Source: Blastocatellia bacterium (lineage in GTDB: Bacteria; Acidobacteriota; Blastocatellia; Chloracidobacteriales; JADJPF01). From it: a DNA stretch of 64,000 bases. Of this stretch, positions 16,550-24,670 are shown in pieces. The DNA lies in assembly GCA_016713405.1 (NCBI GenBank), contig JADJPF010000020.1:310001-374000 (forward strand), read 5' to 3'. Position 1 is the first letter of the stretch; each line of letters opens with the position of its first letter. A program made the translations under genes and the position numbers. The notes beneath the pieces are model-generated. The model did not search any database, was not told the origin of the DNA, and was given only the letters and a program-made list of their open reading frames with translations.

Positions 16550-17565
16550 AGTGTTGTTAATTCTTCTACTTGAGGTGTTGGGCCTGTTATAGTTGGTAGG
16601 ATTTCTGATAAAGATTCCATTTGGCCTGTTCTAGGTTTATCAATAATCATTTTTATTAAATTAATCATTGATAAAACCGAGGAAAATCGATCTTCAGGAG
16701 ATTTAGCTAAAGCCCTTAATACTAGAGACTCAACAGCTTCTGGAATGTCTCTTCTAATGGATCTTAATGGTATAGGGCTTTGTTTTATATGTTGATTCAT
16801 CAATTCTTGTGCAGAAGTAGCAAAAAAAGGTACTCTACCAGTTAGTAATTGATAAAAGATTACTCCTAAAGAGTAAATCTCACTAAGTTTAGTGATTTCT
16901 AAGCCATCACATTCTTCAGGAGAAAGATAAAAAGGTAGAGAAAATAGGTTTTGTGTTCTTGAACCGGGAAGGAAATTATATAGTTCTTGGTTTTTAATTT
17001 TGGCAAAACCAAAGTCTAAAACTTTAATACGTTCTTTCCCATTTTGATCATAAACAATAAAAATATTATTTGGTTTTAAGTCATGGTGTAATTTATTATT
17101 TTTGTGCATTACTGCTACTGCTGCACAGATTTGATACATTAAGTTATAAACCGTTTCTAAAGTTAAATTAGGTTCTTGTTCAATTAATGTACTTAATAAA
17201 CACCCTTCTAAATATTCCATTACTATATAAAGTGTATTGTTGCTAAGACCATAATCTAGTATTTGGACAATATTGGTGTTTTGTGCTTTAGCCATAGCTT
17301 GAGCTTCGGCCAGAATTACATTAGCTATTTCTGGGTCGGCTTGTAAAAATTCTGGATGGAAAACTTTAATTGCTAGAGGGGTATTTTGACCAATCTTAGC
17401 TCCTTTATAAACAATTGCTAAGGAACCGGAGCCAATTCTTTGGTCTAATCGGTAAGAGTTGATAATTGGAAATATTGGAAGTGTAATTCTAAGAGGACTA
17501 TAATCACGGTCACATTTTTCTACATGATCACCAAAAACTCGTTTGCAAACAACACATTCTTTCAT
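16519..17565 (-). CDS. Zinc-ribbon Ser/Thr protein kinase
   Basis: 348 residues from the ATG at 17565, chosen because TTGGAG lies 6 bases upstream; an in-frame ATG 21 bases earlier lacks a site. A short N-terminal zinc-ribbon-like segment (MKECVVCKRVFGDHVEKC) precedes a Hanks-type kinase domain (about 27-300): IGSGSLAIVYKG, catalytic Lys in LAIKVF, HHDLKPNN (His replaces the usual Arg of HRD, so it is a non-RD kinase), DFGFAK and SPEECDG. No membrane segment follows, so the protein is soluble. It leads the operon kinase, FHA, polymerase-like, Tpg-like. Confidence 0.88.
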   Translation of the reverse strand: MKECVVCKRVFGDHVEKCDRDYSPLRITLPIFPIINSYRLDQRIGSGSLAIVYKGAKIGQNTPLAIKVFHPEFLQADPEIANVILAEAQAMAKAQNTNIVQILDYGLSNNTLYIVMEYLEGCLLSTLIEQEPNLTLETVYNLMYQICAAVAVMHKNNKLHHDLKPNNIFIVYDQNGKERIKVLDFGFAKIKNQELYNFLPGSRTQNLFSLPFYLSPEECDGLEITKLSEIYSLGVIFYQLLTGRVPFFATSAQELMNQHIKQSPIPLRSIRRDIPEAVESLVLRALAKSPEDRFSSVLSMINLIKMIIDKPRTGQMESLSEILPTITGPTPQVEELTTLCQKPLSLTQ

Positions 17566-17716
17566 AAGCAACTCCAAAGAGACCAACCATTACTTAGGGG
17601 CAGATTTGTTTTTTGTTATTTTTATGTTATGGCTAAAATACCCTGATCATAGCATGAGAGTTTTATATAGCCAAAAATTTTCATTTGATTTTAACAATTT
17701 AAAAATAAAAATTTTT

Positions 17717-19192
17717 ATGACCAAAATTAATATAAAAAAAAAACTGCTAATCTGTAGTATTGACCTAGGAACTTCTTCAGTTAGAGTATTGGGTTATGAT
17801 AACAAAGGCCAAGCTGTCAAAGGTTTAATAGTTCAACAAGCTTACCAAATGAATACTGCATTAGATGGCAAAGTAGAAGTAGCAGCAAAAACTTTATTTT
17901 CTCTAATTGCTAATTGTTTAGACTCTTTTTTAGAAAAAGTAAGCAAAGAAAATTATTTAATCAAAGCTGTTTCAATTTCTAGCTTTTGGCATAGTCTTAT
18001 GGGAATTGACTCTAAGGCTAAAGCTATTATGCCATTAATTAGCTGGAATGATACCCGAAGCCATTTAGCTGCAAAGAATTTACAAGCTAGCTTAAATGAA
18101 ATAGAAATACATCAAAAAACAGGTTGTAGACTACATTCTAGCTACTGGCCTGCAAAAATCTCTTGGCTATCAAAAAAAGAAAATTTTTCAGAAATAAAAT
18201 ATTGGCTATCTTTTGCAGATTATCTTTTTTTAGAGTTATTTGGCGAATTAACTACTAGTATTTCCTTAGCATCTGGAACAGGATTACTTGATCATAATAA
18301 TTGTGTTTGGGATAAAGAATTAATCAAAAACCTACCATTAGAATTTTCACAACTACCTAGAATTAGTGAAGAACCGCTTAAAAACTTAAGACCAAAATTT
18401 GCAGGACGTTGGCCCGAACTTGCTAAAATACCCTGGTTTTTAGCTATTGGAGATGGGGCTTGTAGTAATATTGGTAGCAATTGTTTTGACAACACTAAAT
18501 TTGCTTTAATGATTGGCACTTCTGGAGCAATGCGGGTAGTTTGTGAGAGAGATTTTTCAATTCCTAGCGGGCTTTGGTCTTATCGTATAGACTCACGACG
18601 TAGCATAATCGGCGGTGCAATTTCTAATGCAGGCAATCTTTTTGCTTGGTTAAAAAATACCTTAATCTTAAACTTAAGTGATAAAGCATTAGAAATAGCC
18701 TTAAACAAAATAAAAGCTGATAGTCATGGACTAACTCTACTTCCATTTTTTAGTGGAGAACGAAGTTTGGGTTGGAACGATAATGCTAAAGGGGCAATAA
18801 TAGGTTTACAACTAGCTACTAAGCCTATAGAAATTCTTAGAGCAGCTTTAGAAGCCATTGCTTATCAATTTTTCTTGATTTATCAAGAGTTAATAAAAAT
18901 TTTAGATAAACCTAAAGTAATTGTTGCTACAGGTGGAGGCTTATATAATTCAAGGGTTTGGGGAAAAATTATTGCTGATGTAATAGGGGAAAATTTAGGC
19001 GTTATATCGCAAGCAGAAGCTAGTAGCCGGGGGGCTGCTCTTTTAGCTTTAGAAGCGTTAAATATCTTAAAGTTTGATAAAAGTGATAATTTTAAGGAAA
19101 TATATAAGACAAACTCTGACAACAAATTCGTTTACCAGCACGCAATTGGCCGATATAAAAATTTTTATCAAAAATTAGTTTTAGAAAATTAA
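17717..19192 (+). CDS. FGGY-family carbohydrate kinase, probably gluconokinase type
   Basis: 491 residues from ATG 17717. The open frame extends upstream to 17543 but that part overlaps the divergent kinase and does not look like the family. The N-terminal ATPase fold starts SIDLGTSSVRVLGYD. SFWHSLMGID, DGACSNIGSN, GTSGAMR, LLPFFSGERSLGWN and ATGGGLYNSRVW match FGGY kinases, and the GERSLGWN segment is closest to gluconokinases; xylulokinase-like specificity cannot be excluded. There is no strong ribosome-binding site. It stands alone with no transport genes nearby. Confidence 0.85.
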   Translation: MTKINIKKKLLICSIDLGTSSVRVLGYDNKGQAVKGLIVQQAYQMNTALDGKVEVAAKTLFSLIANCLDSFLEKVSKENYLIKAVSISSFWHSLMGIDSKAKAIMPLISWNDTRSHLAAKNLQASLNEIEIHQKTGCRLHSSYWPAKISWLSKKENFSEIKYWLSFADYLFLELFGELTTSISLASGTGLLDHNNCVWDKELIKNLPLEFSQLPRISEEPLKNLRPKFAGRWPELAKIPWFLAIGDGACSNIGSNCFDNTKFALMIGTSGAMRVVCERDFSIPSGLWSYRIDSRRSIIGGAISNAGNLFAWLKNTLILNLSDKALEIALNKIKADSHGLTLLPFFSGERSLGWNDNAKGAIIGLQLATKPIEILRAALEAIAYQFFLIYQELIKILDKPKVIVATGGGLYNSRVWGKIIADVIGENLGVISQAEASSRGAALLALEALNILKFDKSDNFKEIYKTNSDNKFVYQHAIGRYKNFYQKLVLEN

Positions 19193-19324
19193 TCTTTTAT
19201 TTTAAATCTGAAAATCTGGCTATAAAATAAATAAAAATATCTAGTAAGAAATTATAAAAAGACTTATCTTAAAACGAAAAATCTTTTTATAATTCATTAA
19301 AACAAAAAGAAATTTAATAATTAG

Positions 19325-22147
19325 ATGGCATTTATTAGTTTTATCAAAAAAATAATTATGAGTAGCACATTTTTGCTACTTTGTATTACTTTTTGTATAA
19401 AAACTATTTATTCCCAAGACAATCAGGTTTACTTTGACCATATTACTCAAAAACAAGGTCTTTCTAACAATGGAATACTAGCAATACTACAAGATTATAA
19501 GGGTTTTATATGGATAGGGACAGAGTTTGGTCTAAATCGTTATGATGGACAAATTAAATCTTATCAATATCCTGACAATCTGCCTGTTAAAAGAATACTT
19601 TGTCTTTATGAAGATAAAGCTAATAACCTATGGATTGGCTCAACAGAAGGATTACTAAAATATAATAGACAAACAGACTCTTTTAGCAAAATCCCGCTTT
19701 GTGATGATACGCTTACTAATATTACTAGCTGGATAAGCAGTATTTATCAGGATAAAAATAATATTCTTTGGTTAGGTACTAATTGGGGATTAGTAAAATT
19801 AGATATAGCTAATAATCAATGTGAACGTTATTTGCTTAAGGAAAAAACTGTAGATACTAATTATTCTCCTGTTTATGGCATAGTAGAAGATCATTATGAT
19901 AATTTATGGGTTAGTACTAATGATAAATTAAAAATTTTTGACCGTTTAACTAAAACTTCTACAGATATAATAAAATTAGATACAAAAAACGCTTTTTTTA
20001 ACATAGCTTATAACAATATAGCACTACACCCTAATGGAAATTTATTTGTTGGCAGTACGGAAGGGCTTTATTTAGTAAATACCCAAACTAAACAAATAGT
20101 AAGTAAGTATGAACAAGTAAATAATGAACAAATAACTTCTTTACTTTTAGCAGATTCAAAAACTCTTTATGTAGGTACTTTTAAGTCAGGATTTTTTAAG
20201 ATAGATTTAACTACAGGTAAAACTACTAATTATAGAAATAATCCAGAAGATCCCAATAGCTTACTTGGCAATACTATTTTTGCTTTATTTCAAGATCGAG
20301 GTGGAGTTTTATGGGCAGGGGATGGTTCTTATGGCTTAAATAAACTCTCTCCATATAGAAATTTGTTTCGTCTTTATCAAAATAATCCTTTTAATAAAAA
20401 CTCATTAAGTAATAACTATATTAGAGGTATTTTTGAAGATTCTGAAGGTTTTATTTGGATAGCTACTCAATATGGCGGTCTTAATAAATTAGATCGTCAA
20501 ACAGGAAAAGTTACTCATTACCAAGATAAAATAGAAGATATTTCCTTGGGTAGCAGTTTGGTTTGGAATATTTATAAGGATAGCCAAAATATTTTCTGGA
20601 TAGGACTTTTTCCTGATATTTTAGCTAAAGAAGGCCAGCTTAATACAGATTTTACTATTGTTAATACTAAATTAGATAAAAATACTGCTACAAAGCTTGT
20701 ATATTCTGGAAAAGTATTTCATGAAGATCGACAAGGTACTTTATGGATTGGTACGGCAAACAATTTATATTCAATAAGTAAAGATCGACAAGTTATTACA
20801 AATTATAAAAAACAGTATTTAGATAAATGGGTAATAGGGGAAGATATACAGGCAATTTTTGAAGATAGTCAAGGAAAAATTTGGATAGGGACTGAAAGAG
20901 GTTTTTTAGTTGTAAATACAAAAACTAACCAAAGCACTTTTTACACAGGTTATTTATCAGGAATTTATATCTCAGATAGTTATATATGTAGTTTTTGGGA
21001 AGATGAAAATAAAAATATTTGGATTGCAACAAAAGGTTCTGGAGTTTTAAGTTTTAACTCACAGAAAAATGAATTTACTGCAATAACAGAAAAAGATGGG
21101 CTGCCTCATAATAATACTTATGGTATTTTAGGAGACTCAAAAAATACTCTTTGGATAAGTAGTGATAATGGACTTGCTCATTATGATCCAGGCAAAAAAA
21201 CATTTGAACTTTTTGGTGTTAATGATGGGCTACAAGGCAAAGAATTTAATCGGTATGCTTTTTTTAAGAGTTCAAGAGGAGAGCTATTTTTTGGTGGAAC
21301 TAATGGGCTAAATAGTTTTTATCCAGAACAAATTATAAAAAACAATGTCGCCCCAAAAGTTATTATCACTGATTTTTTAGTTAATGGAGTTAGGTTAGAT
21401 ACAGATCAAAGTAGTTTAGAGCTAAATTACACACAAAAATCTTTATCAATTAAATTTGCTGCAATAGATTTTAATGACCCAGAAAATAATCTTTATAATT
21501 ATCGGTTAGTAGGTTTTGATCCAGATTGGATACAATCACGCGGTCAAAAAGAAGTTATTTACAACAATTTAGACCCAGGCAACTATACTTTTGAAGTCCG
21601 AGGAACTAATAACCATCAAATTTGGAGCGACAAAATAACAGAGCTAAAGTTTACGGTTTTACCTCCTCCTTGGCGAAGTAATTGGGCTTATTTACTTTAT
21701 AGTGTAATGCTTATAGGTAGTATTTCAGCTATTATTAGCTATCAAACTAATAGGCTAAAAATAGCAGCTAATATAAAAGAGGCAAAATTAAGGGCTGAAT
21801 CTGCTGAAATGGCAGCAAAAGCAGCACTCCTAGAAGCAAAAGCAGCAGAACTTCAAACAAAAGCGGCTCAAGTTCAAACAGAAAGTTTGGAAAGAGAAAA
21901 CCAACAACGTATAAAGAATGAATTAGAAATTAAACAAAAGAATCAAGACCTAGAGGAAGCAAACTTAAAGTTAAAAGAACTAGACGAAATCAAAGCTAAA
22001 TTTACTGCCATGTTAGTTCATGACTTAAAATCTCCTTTAACTGTAATTAGTTCTACTTTAGATATTCTCTTAGAAGATAAAAAAGATATTGTAAAATCAA
22101 AGTTAATTAATACTTCTCGAAAAAGTGTAAAGAAAATAGTTGATTAG
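19325..22147 (+). CDS. Hybrid two-component sensor, N-terminal part (ends at in-frame TAG)
   Basis: 940 residues. A signal/anchor (about 10-30) is followed by two-component-propeller repeats (about 35-690, blades such as GFIWIGTEFGLNRYD and NLWIGSTEGLLKYN). A Y_Y_Y domain (about 700-775), a membrane helix (WAYLLYSVMLIGSISAIIS), an Ala/Glu coiled coil and the dimerisation helix with phosphoacceptor His899 (MLVHDLKSPLTVISS) follow. Periplasmic propellers of this kind sense polysaccharide breakdown products in Bacteroidota HTCS systems. The TAG at 22145-22147 stops the protein before the ATPase domain, which continues in the same frame downstream. Without readthrough this kinase cannot phosphorylate. 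Confidence 0.85.
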   Translation: MAFISFIKKIIMSSTFLLLCITFCIKTIYSQDNQVYFDHITQKQGLSNNGILAILQDYKGFIWIGTEFGLNRYDGQIKSYQYPDNLPVKRILCLYEDKANNLWIGSTEGLLKYNRQTDSFSKIPLCDDTLTNITSWISSIYQDKNNILWLGTNWGLVKLDIANNQCERYLLKEKTVDTNYSPVYGIVEDHYDNLWVSTNDKLKIFDRLTKTSTDIIKLDTKNAFFNIAYNNIALHPNGNLFVGSTEGLYLVNTQTKQIVSKYEQVNNEQITSLLLADSKTLYVGTFKSGFFKIDLTTGKTTNYRNNPEDPNSLLGNTIFALFQDRGGVLWAGDGSYGLNKLSPYRNLFRLYQNNPFNKNSLSNNYIRGIFEDSEGFIWIATQYGGLNKLDRQTGKVTHYQDKIEDISLGSSLVWNIYKDSQNIFWIGLFPDILAKEGQLNTDFTIVNTKLDKNTATKLVYSGKVFHEDRQGTLWIGTANNLYSISKDRQVITNYKKQYLDKWVIGEDIQAIFEDSQGKIWIGTERGFLVVNTKTNQSTFYTGYLSGIYISDSYICSFWEDENKNIWIATKGSGVLSFNSQKNEFTAITEKDGLPHNNTYGILGDSKNTLWISSDNGLAHYDPGKKTFELFGVNDGLQGKEFNRYAFFKSSRGELFFGGTNGLNSFYPEQIIKNNVAPKVIITDFLVNGVRLDTDQSSLELNYTQKSLSIKFAAIDFNDPENNLYNYRLVGFDPDWIQSRGQKEVIYNNLDPGNYTFEVRGTNNHQIWSDKITELKFTVLPPPWRSNWAYLLYSVMLIGSISAIISYQTNRLKIAANIKEAKLRAESAEMAAKAALLEAKAAELQTKAAQVQTESLERENQQRIKNELEIKQKNQDLEEANLKLKELDEIKAKFTAMLVHDLKSPLTVISSTLDILLEDKKDIVKSKLINTSRKSVKKIVD

Positions 22148-22189
22148 GTTAATGAAGTTTTAGAGTTTTACCGAGCTAATTCTGAGGAG

Positions 22190-23164
22190 ATGAAACTAGA
22201 GTTTCAACCTACAAACCTTTTATACTTAATTACTTATTCTGTAGAAGGAGCAAAAATAGCTGCTAGGGATAAAAATATTTTAGTTAAATTTTATCCAGAC
22301 GCACAAATACCTTTAGTTTCTGCTGATGCTAATAAATTAGAAAGGGTTTTTAGTAATTTATTTTCTAATGCTCTTAAATTTACTCCTAAAAATGGAAAAA
22401 TAACGGTTGAAGTTTCAACACAAAAAGGTAGTGGTGTAGAAACTGGATTAACATTTGTTAATATTTCCATTACAGATACTGGAGAAGGAATTTTACCCGA
22501 AGAATTACCCTATATTTTTGAACCTTATCGACAAGCTAAATCTAGCCAAAGTAAAGCAGGTGTAGGACTAGGGCTTTCCATTGTTAAACGTATTATTGCT
22601 GCACATAGTGGTAATATTTCTGTACATAGTCAAATAGGGGTTGGTAGTTGTTTTACTATAATTTTACCTGCTTTAACTTGTTTAATCGCAGACTTATCTA
22701 AAAATCAAGAAAATTTGACTAATATTTCAAGTTCAAATCAAGAAATAAATAGTGAAATGGTTAAAGATAAAAGAATTTTGCTTGCAGATGATGAAAAAAT
22801 TAATCAGAAAATAGTAGTAGCAAAATTAAAAACTATTGGTTATAAAGTAGATATTGCTAATAATGGAAAAGAAGCTGTAGAAATGTTTTTATCTAATAGA
22901 TATGATCTTGTATTAATGGATCATTATATGCCAGAAAAAGATGGACTAATAGCTAGTAAAGAAATTAGAGAGTATGAAAATAAGCAAAAAGATAGCAAAC
23001 ATACACCAATTCTTATTATTACTGCTAATTCTATAAGCGAAATGAAAATAGATTATAAAGATGCTTATATAGACGATTTTATAGAAAAGCCATTTAATAT
23101 AGATAAACTTGCACACACAATTCAAGAATGGTTATTTAATAAGGAAACAAAAGTCTTAAATTAG
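22190..23164 (+). CDS. Hybrid two-component sensor, C-terminal part (HATPase and receiver)
   Basis: In the same frame as the upstream half (the intervening codons read VNEVLEFYRANSEE after the TAG). 324 residues from the first ATG. The HATPase_c domain (about 40-160) has N box NALKFTP, DTGEGILPEE, YRQAKSSQ and GVGLGLSIV. A receiver domain (about 193-315) has the acidic pair in LLADDE, phospho-acceptor Asp in LMDHYMP (codon 22919-22921) and Lys in EKPF. There is no DNA-binding domain, unlike HTCS proteins. GAGGAG precedes this ATG, so separate translation of a soluble ATPase-receiver fragment is possible. Confidence 0.85.
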   Translation: MKLEFQPTNLLYLITYSVEGAKIAARDKNILVKFYPDAQIPLVSADANKLERVFSNLFSNALKFTPKNGKITVEVSTQKGSGVETGLTFVNISITDTGEGILPEELPYIFEPYRQAKSSQSKAGVGLGLSIVKRIIAAHSGNISVHSQIGVGSCFTIILPALTCLIADLSKNQENLTNISSSNQEINSEMVKDKRILLADDEKINQKIVVAKLKTIGYKVDIANNGKEAVEMFLSNRYDLVLMDHYMPEKDGLIASKEIREYENKQKDSKHTPILIITANSISEMKIDYKDAYIDDFIEKPFNIDKLAHTIQEWLFNKETKVLN

Positions 23165-23258
23165 TTTTAGGAAAAATTCTGAAGAAATAGTTAGACAGCT
23201 AATAAAAAGCTATGTTAAGTTTCTAAATACTACTTAACTTAATAGGTACAAATACAAA

Positions 23259-23813
23259 ATGCTAAATGTCCAAAAAGTTTTCTTAAAATTAATTAAACAA
23301 AGCTTGGCTTTAGCTATAATTTTTTGCCTAAGTGGAATGGCAAGCATAGTTTGCTGTTTTACCAAATGCCAAGTAGACCTAGAAACTACTTGTCATCAAA
23401 CTTCTGCTAGTTTTACAGAAAGTAATTGTCAGGAAAGCGATTTTGAAGAATCAGAAACTTGTGCTGCTAGTGAAATTTCATTAGAAACTAGTTGTAGTGA
23501 AAACAACAGTCAAAACTGTTGCACTACAGATAACACTACAAATAATTTAACTTCCTGTGAGTTTCTTTTAAGCAATGATCTGGTAGAGGGGTTTAATAGT
23601 GATTCTAGTTGTAAAATGAAATGTTGTTTACCTTCTGAAGAAGTTCTTGATATTCCTAGAATTCCTAGGCTAGACGACCTAAAAATTATAATTACTACAG
23701 AACTTTCTTATCCTACTGTTGTTAAAGAGCAAATTATTTTTACTAGCTTTCCAATTAAAAAATTAGTCAATCAAGAAAAAACCTACCTACGTTGCTGTGT
23801 CTTCCTAATTTAA
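23259..23813 (+). CDS. Cys-rich exported protein, first of a pair
   Basis: 184 residues with an N-terminal hydrophobic segment (about 12-32) and 16 cysteines, several as CC pairs (IVCC, NCCT, KCCL, RCCV). The middle is acidic and Ser/Thr/Asn-rich. The C-terminal ~55 residues are less Cys-rich (IPRIPRLDDLKIII). No known family. It lies 94 bases after the sensor and 103 before a second Cys-rich exported protein. Metal binding or a heavily disulphide-bonded fold are possibilities; neither is shown. Confidence 0.65.
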   Translation: MLNVQKVFLKLIKQSLALAIIFCLSGMASIVCCFTKCQVDLETTCHQTSASFTESNCQESDFEESETCAASEISLETSCSENNSQNCCTTDNTTNNLTSCEFLLSNDLVEGFNSDSSCKMKCCLPSEEVLDIPRIPRLDDLKIIITTELSYPTVVKEQIIFTSFPIKKLVNQEKTYLRCCVFLI

Positions 23814-23916
23814 AAATAACTTTTAGCTAAGTCTTTTCTATTTATTAACTTAGGTTAGTTAATTAACTATCCTTTTAGCTAAAAACTTAAATTTACTTAA
23901 ATTAGGAGATTCAGTT

Positions 23917-24360
23917 ATGTCAAATTTGAAATCATTTTTAGTTAGTTTTGCTTTAATTCTTACCATGTTTGCTTTACCTGTTTTTGCTCAAGAAAAAAAC
24001 ACAGGTGAAAAGTCTAATCAAACAACAGAAGCTAAAACACATTGTGAAGAAAAGGCTGAAGGAAAATCTTGTTGTGCTTCTAAAACGAGTTGCTCAGAAA
24101 AGAAAGTGACCAAAAAAACTTCTAAGAGCAAAAGCAAAAAAGTTGCATATAATTCTAATTCCTGTTGTGTAGTAGATAAAAGCTGTTGTGTGGTAGACAA
24201 AAATTGCTGTGATGAAAAAGACAGTAAAAAAACTATTCAAAATGTTAGCTTAAAAACCAGCACTAGCAATGACATTAGCCAAAATGAAGATTGTTGTTCA
24301 ACAGATGGTAAATGTTGTTTGATAGATAAAAATTGCTGTGATGGGAAAGCTAGCAGCTAA
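23917..24360 (+). CDS. Exported protein with CC-x5-CC-x5-CC repeats
   Basis: 147 residues with a clear Sec signal peptide (cleavage near PVFAQ, about 25). 16 cysteines are present. Two blocks share one spacing: CCVVDKSCCVVDKNCC and CCSTDGKCCLIDKNCC, each three CC pairs every seven residues; CCASKTSC is a partial third. The rest is Lys/Ser/Thr/Glu-rich. TTAGGAG precedes the ATG and a strong terminator follows. It resembles no metallothionein I know. Candidate roles are extracytoplasmic metal (Cu, Zn) sequestration or a modified-peptide precursor, but no modifying enzyme is adjacent. Confidence 0.7.
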   Translation: MSNLKSFLVSFALILTMFALPVFAQEKNTGEKSNQTTEAKTHCEEKAEGKSCCASKTSCSEKKVTKKTSKSKSKKVAYNSNSCCVVDKSCCVVDKNCCDEKDSKKTIQNVSLKTSTSNDISQNEDCCSTDGKCCLIDKNCCDGKASS

Positions 24361-24380
24361 ATAACTAACTTAATGAAAGT

Positions 24381-24415
24381 AAAAGGGTAGAGTCGTTCTA
24401 CCCTTTTATTTTTGT
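24381..24415 (+). terminator. Intrinsic terminator after the Cys-rich gene
   Basis: AAAAGGGTAGA (24381-24391) pairs with TCTACCCTTTT (24397-24407), 11 bp, 5-base loop, followed by ATTTTTGT. A textbook terminator. Confidence 0.9.
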
Positions 24416-24442
24416 ACTAATTAAGTAGGAGTTTAAGATTTT

Positions 24443-24670
24443 ATGGGTAAATCAGAAGAAAACTTAAATGATTTAGTAGAGAAACTTACAGATTTAGAAA
24501 ATAAGCTTGGAACAAAAATGTCTCAAGAAGATGTAGAAACAGCTATTAAAGATTTTTCTATTGCCTTAACAACCTTAAAACAACTTCAAAAAGATATTTT
24601 GAGTGATTCAGCATTAAATTCAGCCAAAAAAATAGAAACATTAGACGAAGATAGCCCATTTGAAACTTAA
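24443..24670 (+). CDS. Small acidic helical protein, unknown
   Basis: 75 residues: MGKSEENLNDLVEKLTDLEN, then helical to the acidic end LDEDSPFET. TAGGAG lies 13 bases before the ATG. It resembles the size and helical character of exonuclease VII small subunit but lacks its conserved Gly-x-Leu-x-Leu element, and no xseA is near, so I leave it unassigned. Its stop abuts the end of the convergent PknK-like gene with no intergenic base. Confidence 0.6.
   Translation: MGKSEENLNDLVEKLTDLENKLGTKMSQEDVETAIKDFSIALTTLKQLQKDILSDSALNSAKKIETLDEDSPFET

Noticed and set aside
17543..17716. Upstream extension of the FGGY kinase frame
   Set aside because: It overlaps the divergent Ser/Thr kinase start and is not like the family; the ATG at 17717 begins directly before the ATPase motif.
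24018..24200. Antisense frame rich in Thr-Gln-Gln across the Cys-rich gene
   Set aside because: It is the reverse complement of the CC repeat codons; the sense strand has a signal peptide, ribosome-binding site and terminator.
24443..24670. Exonuclease VII small subunit
   Set aside because: Size fits but the conserved family pattern is missing and no large subunit gene is near.
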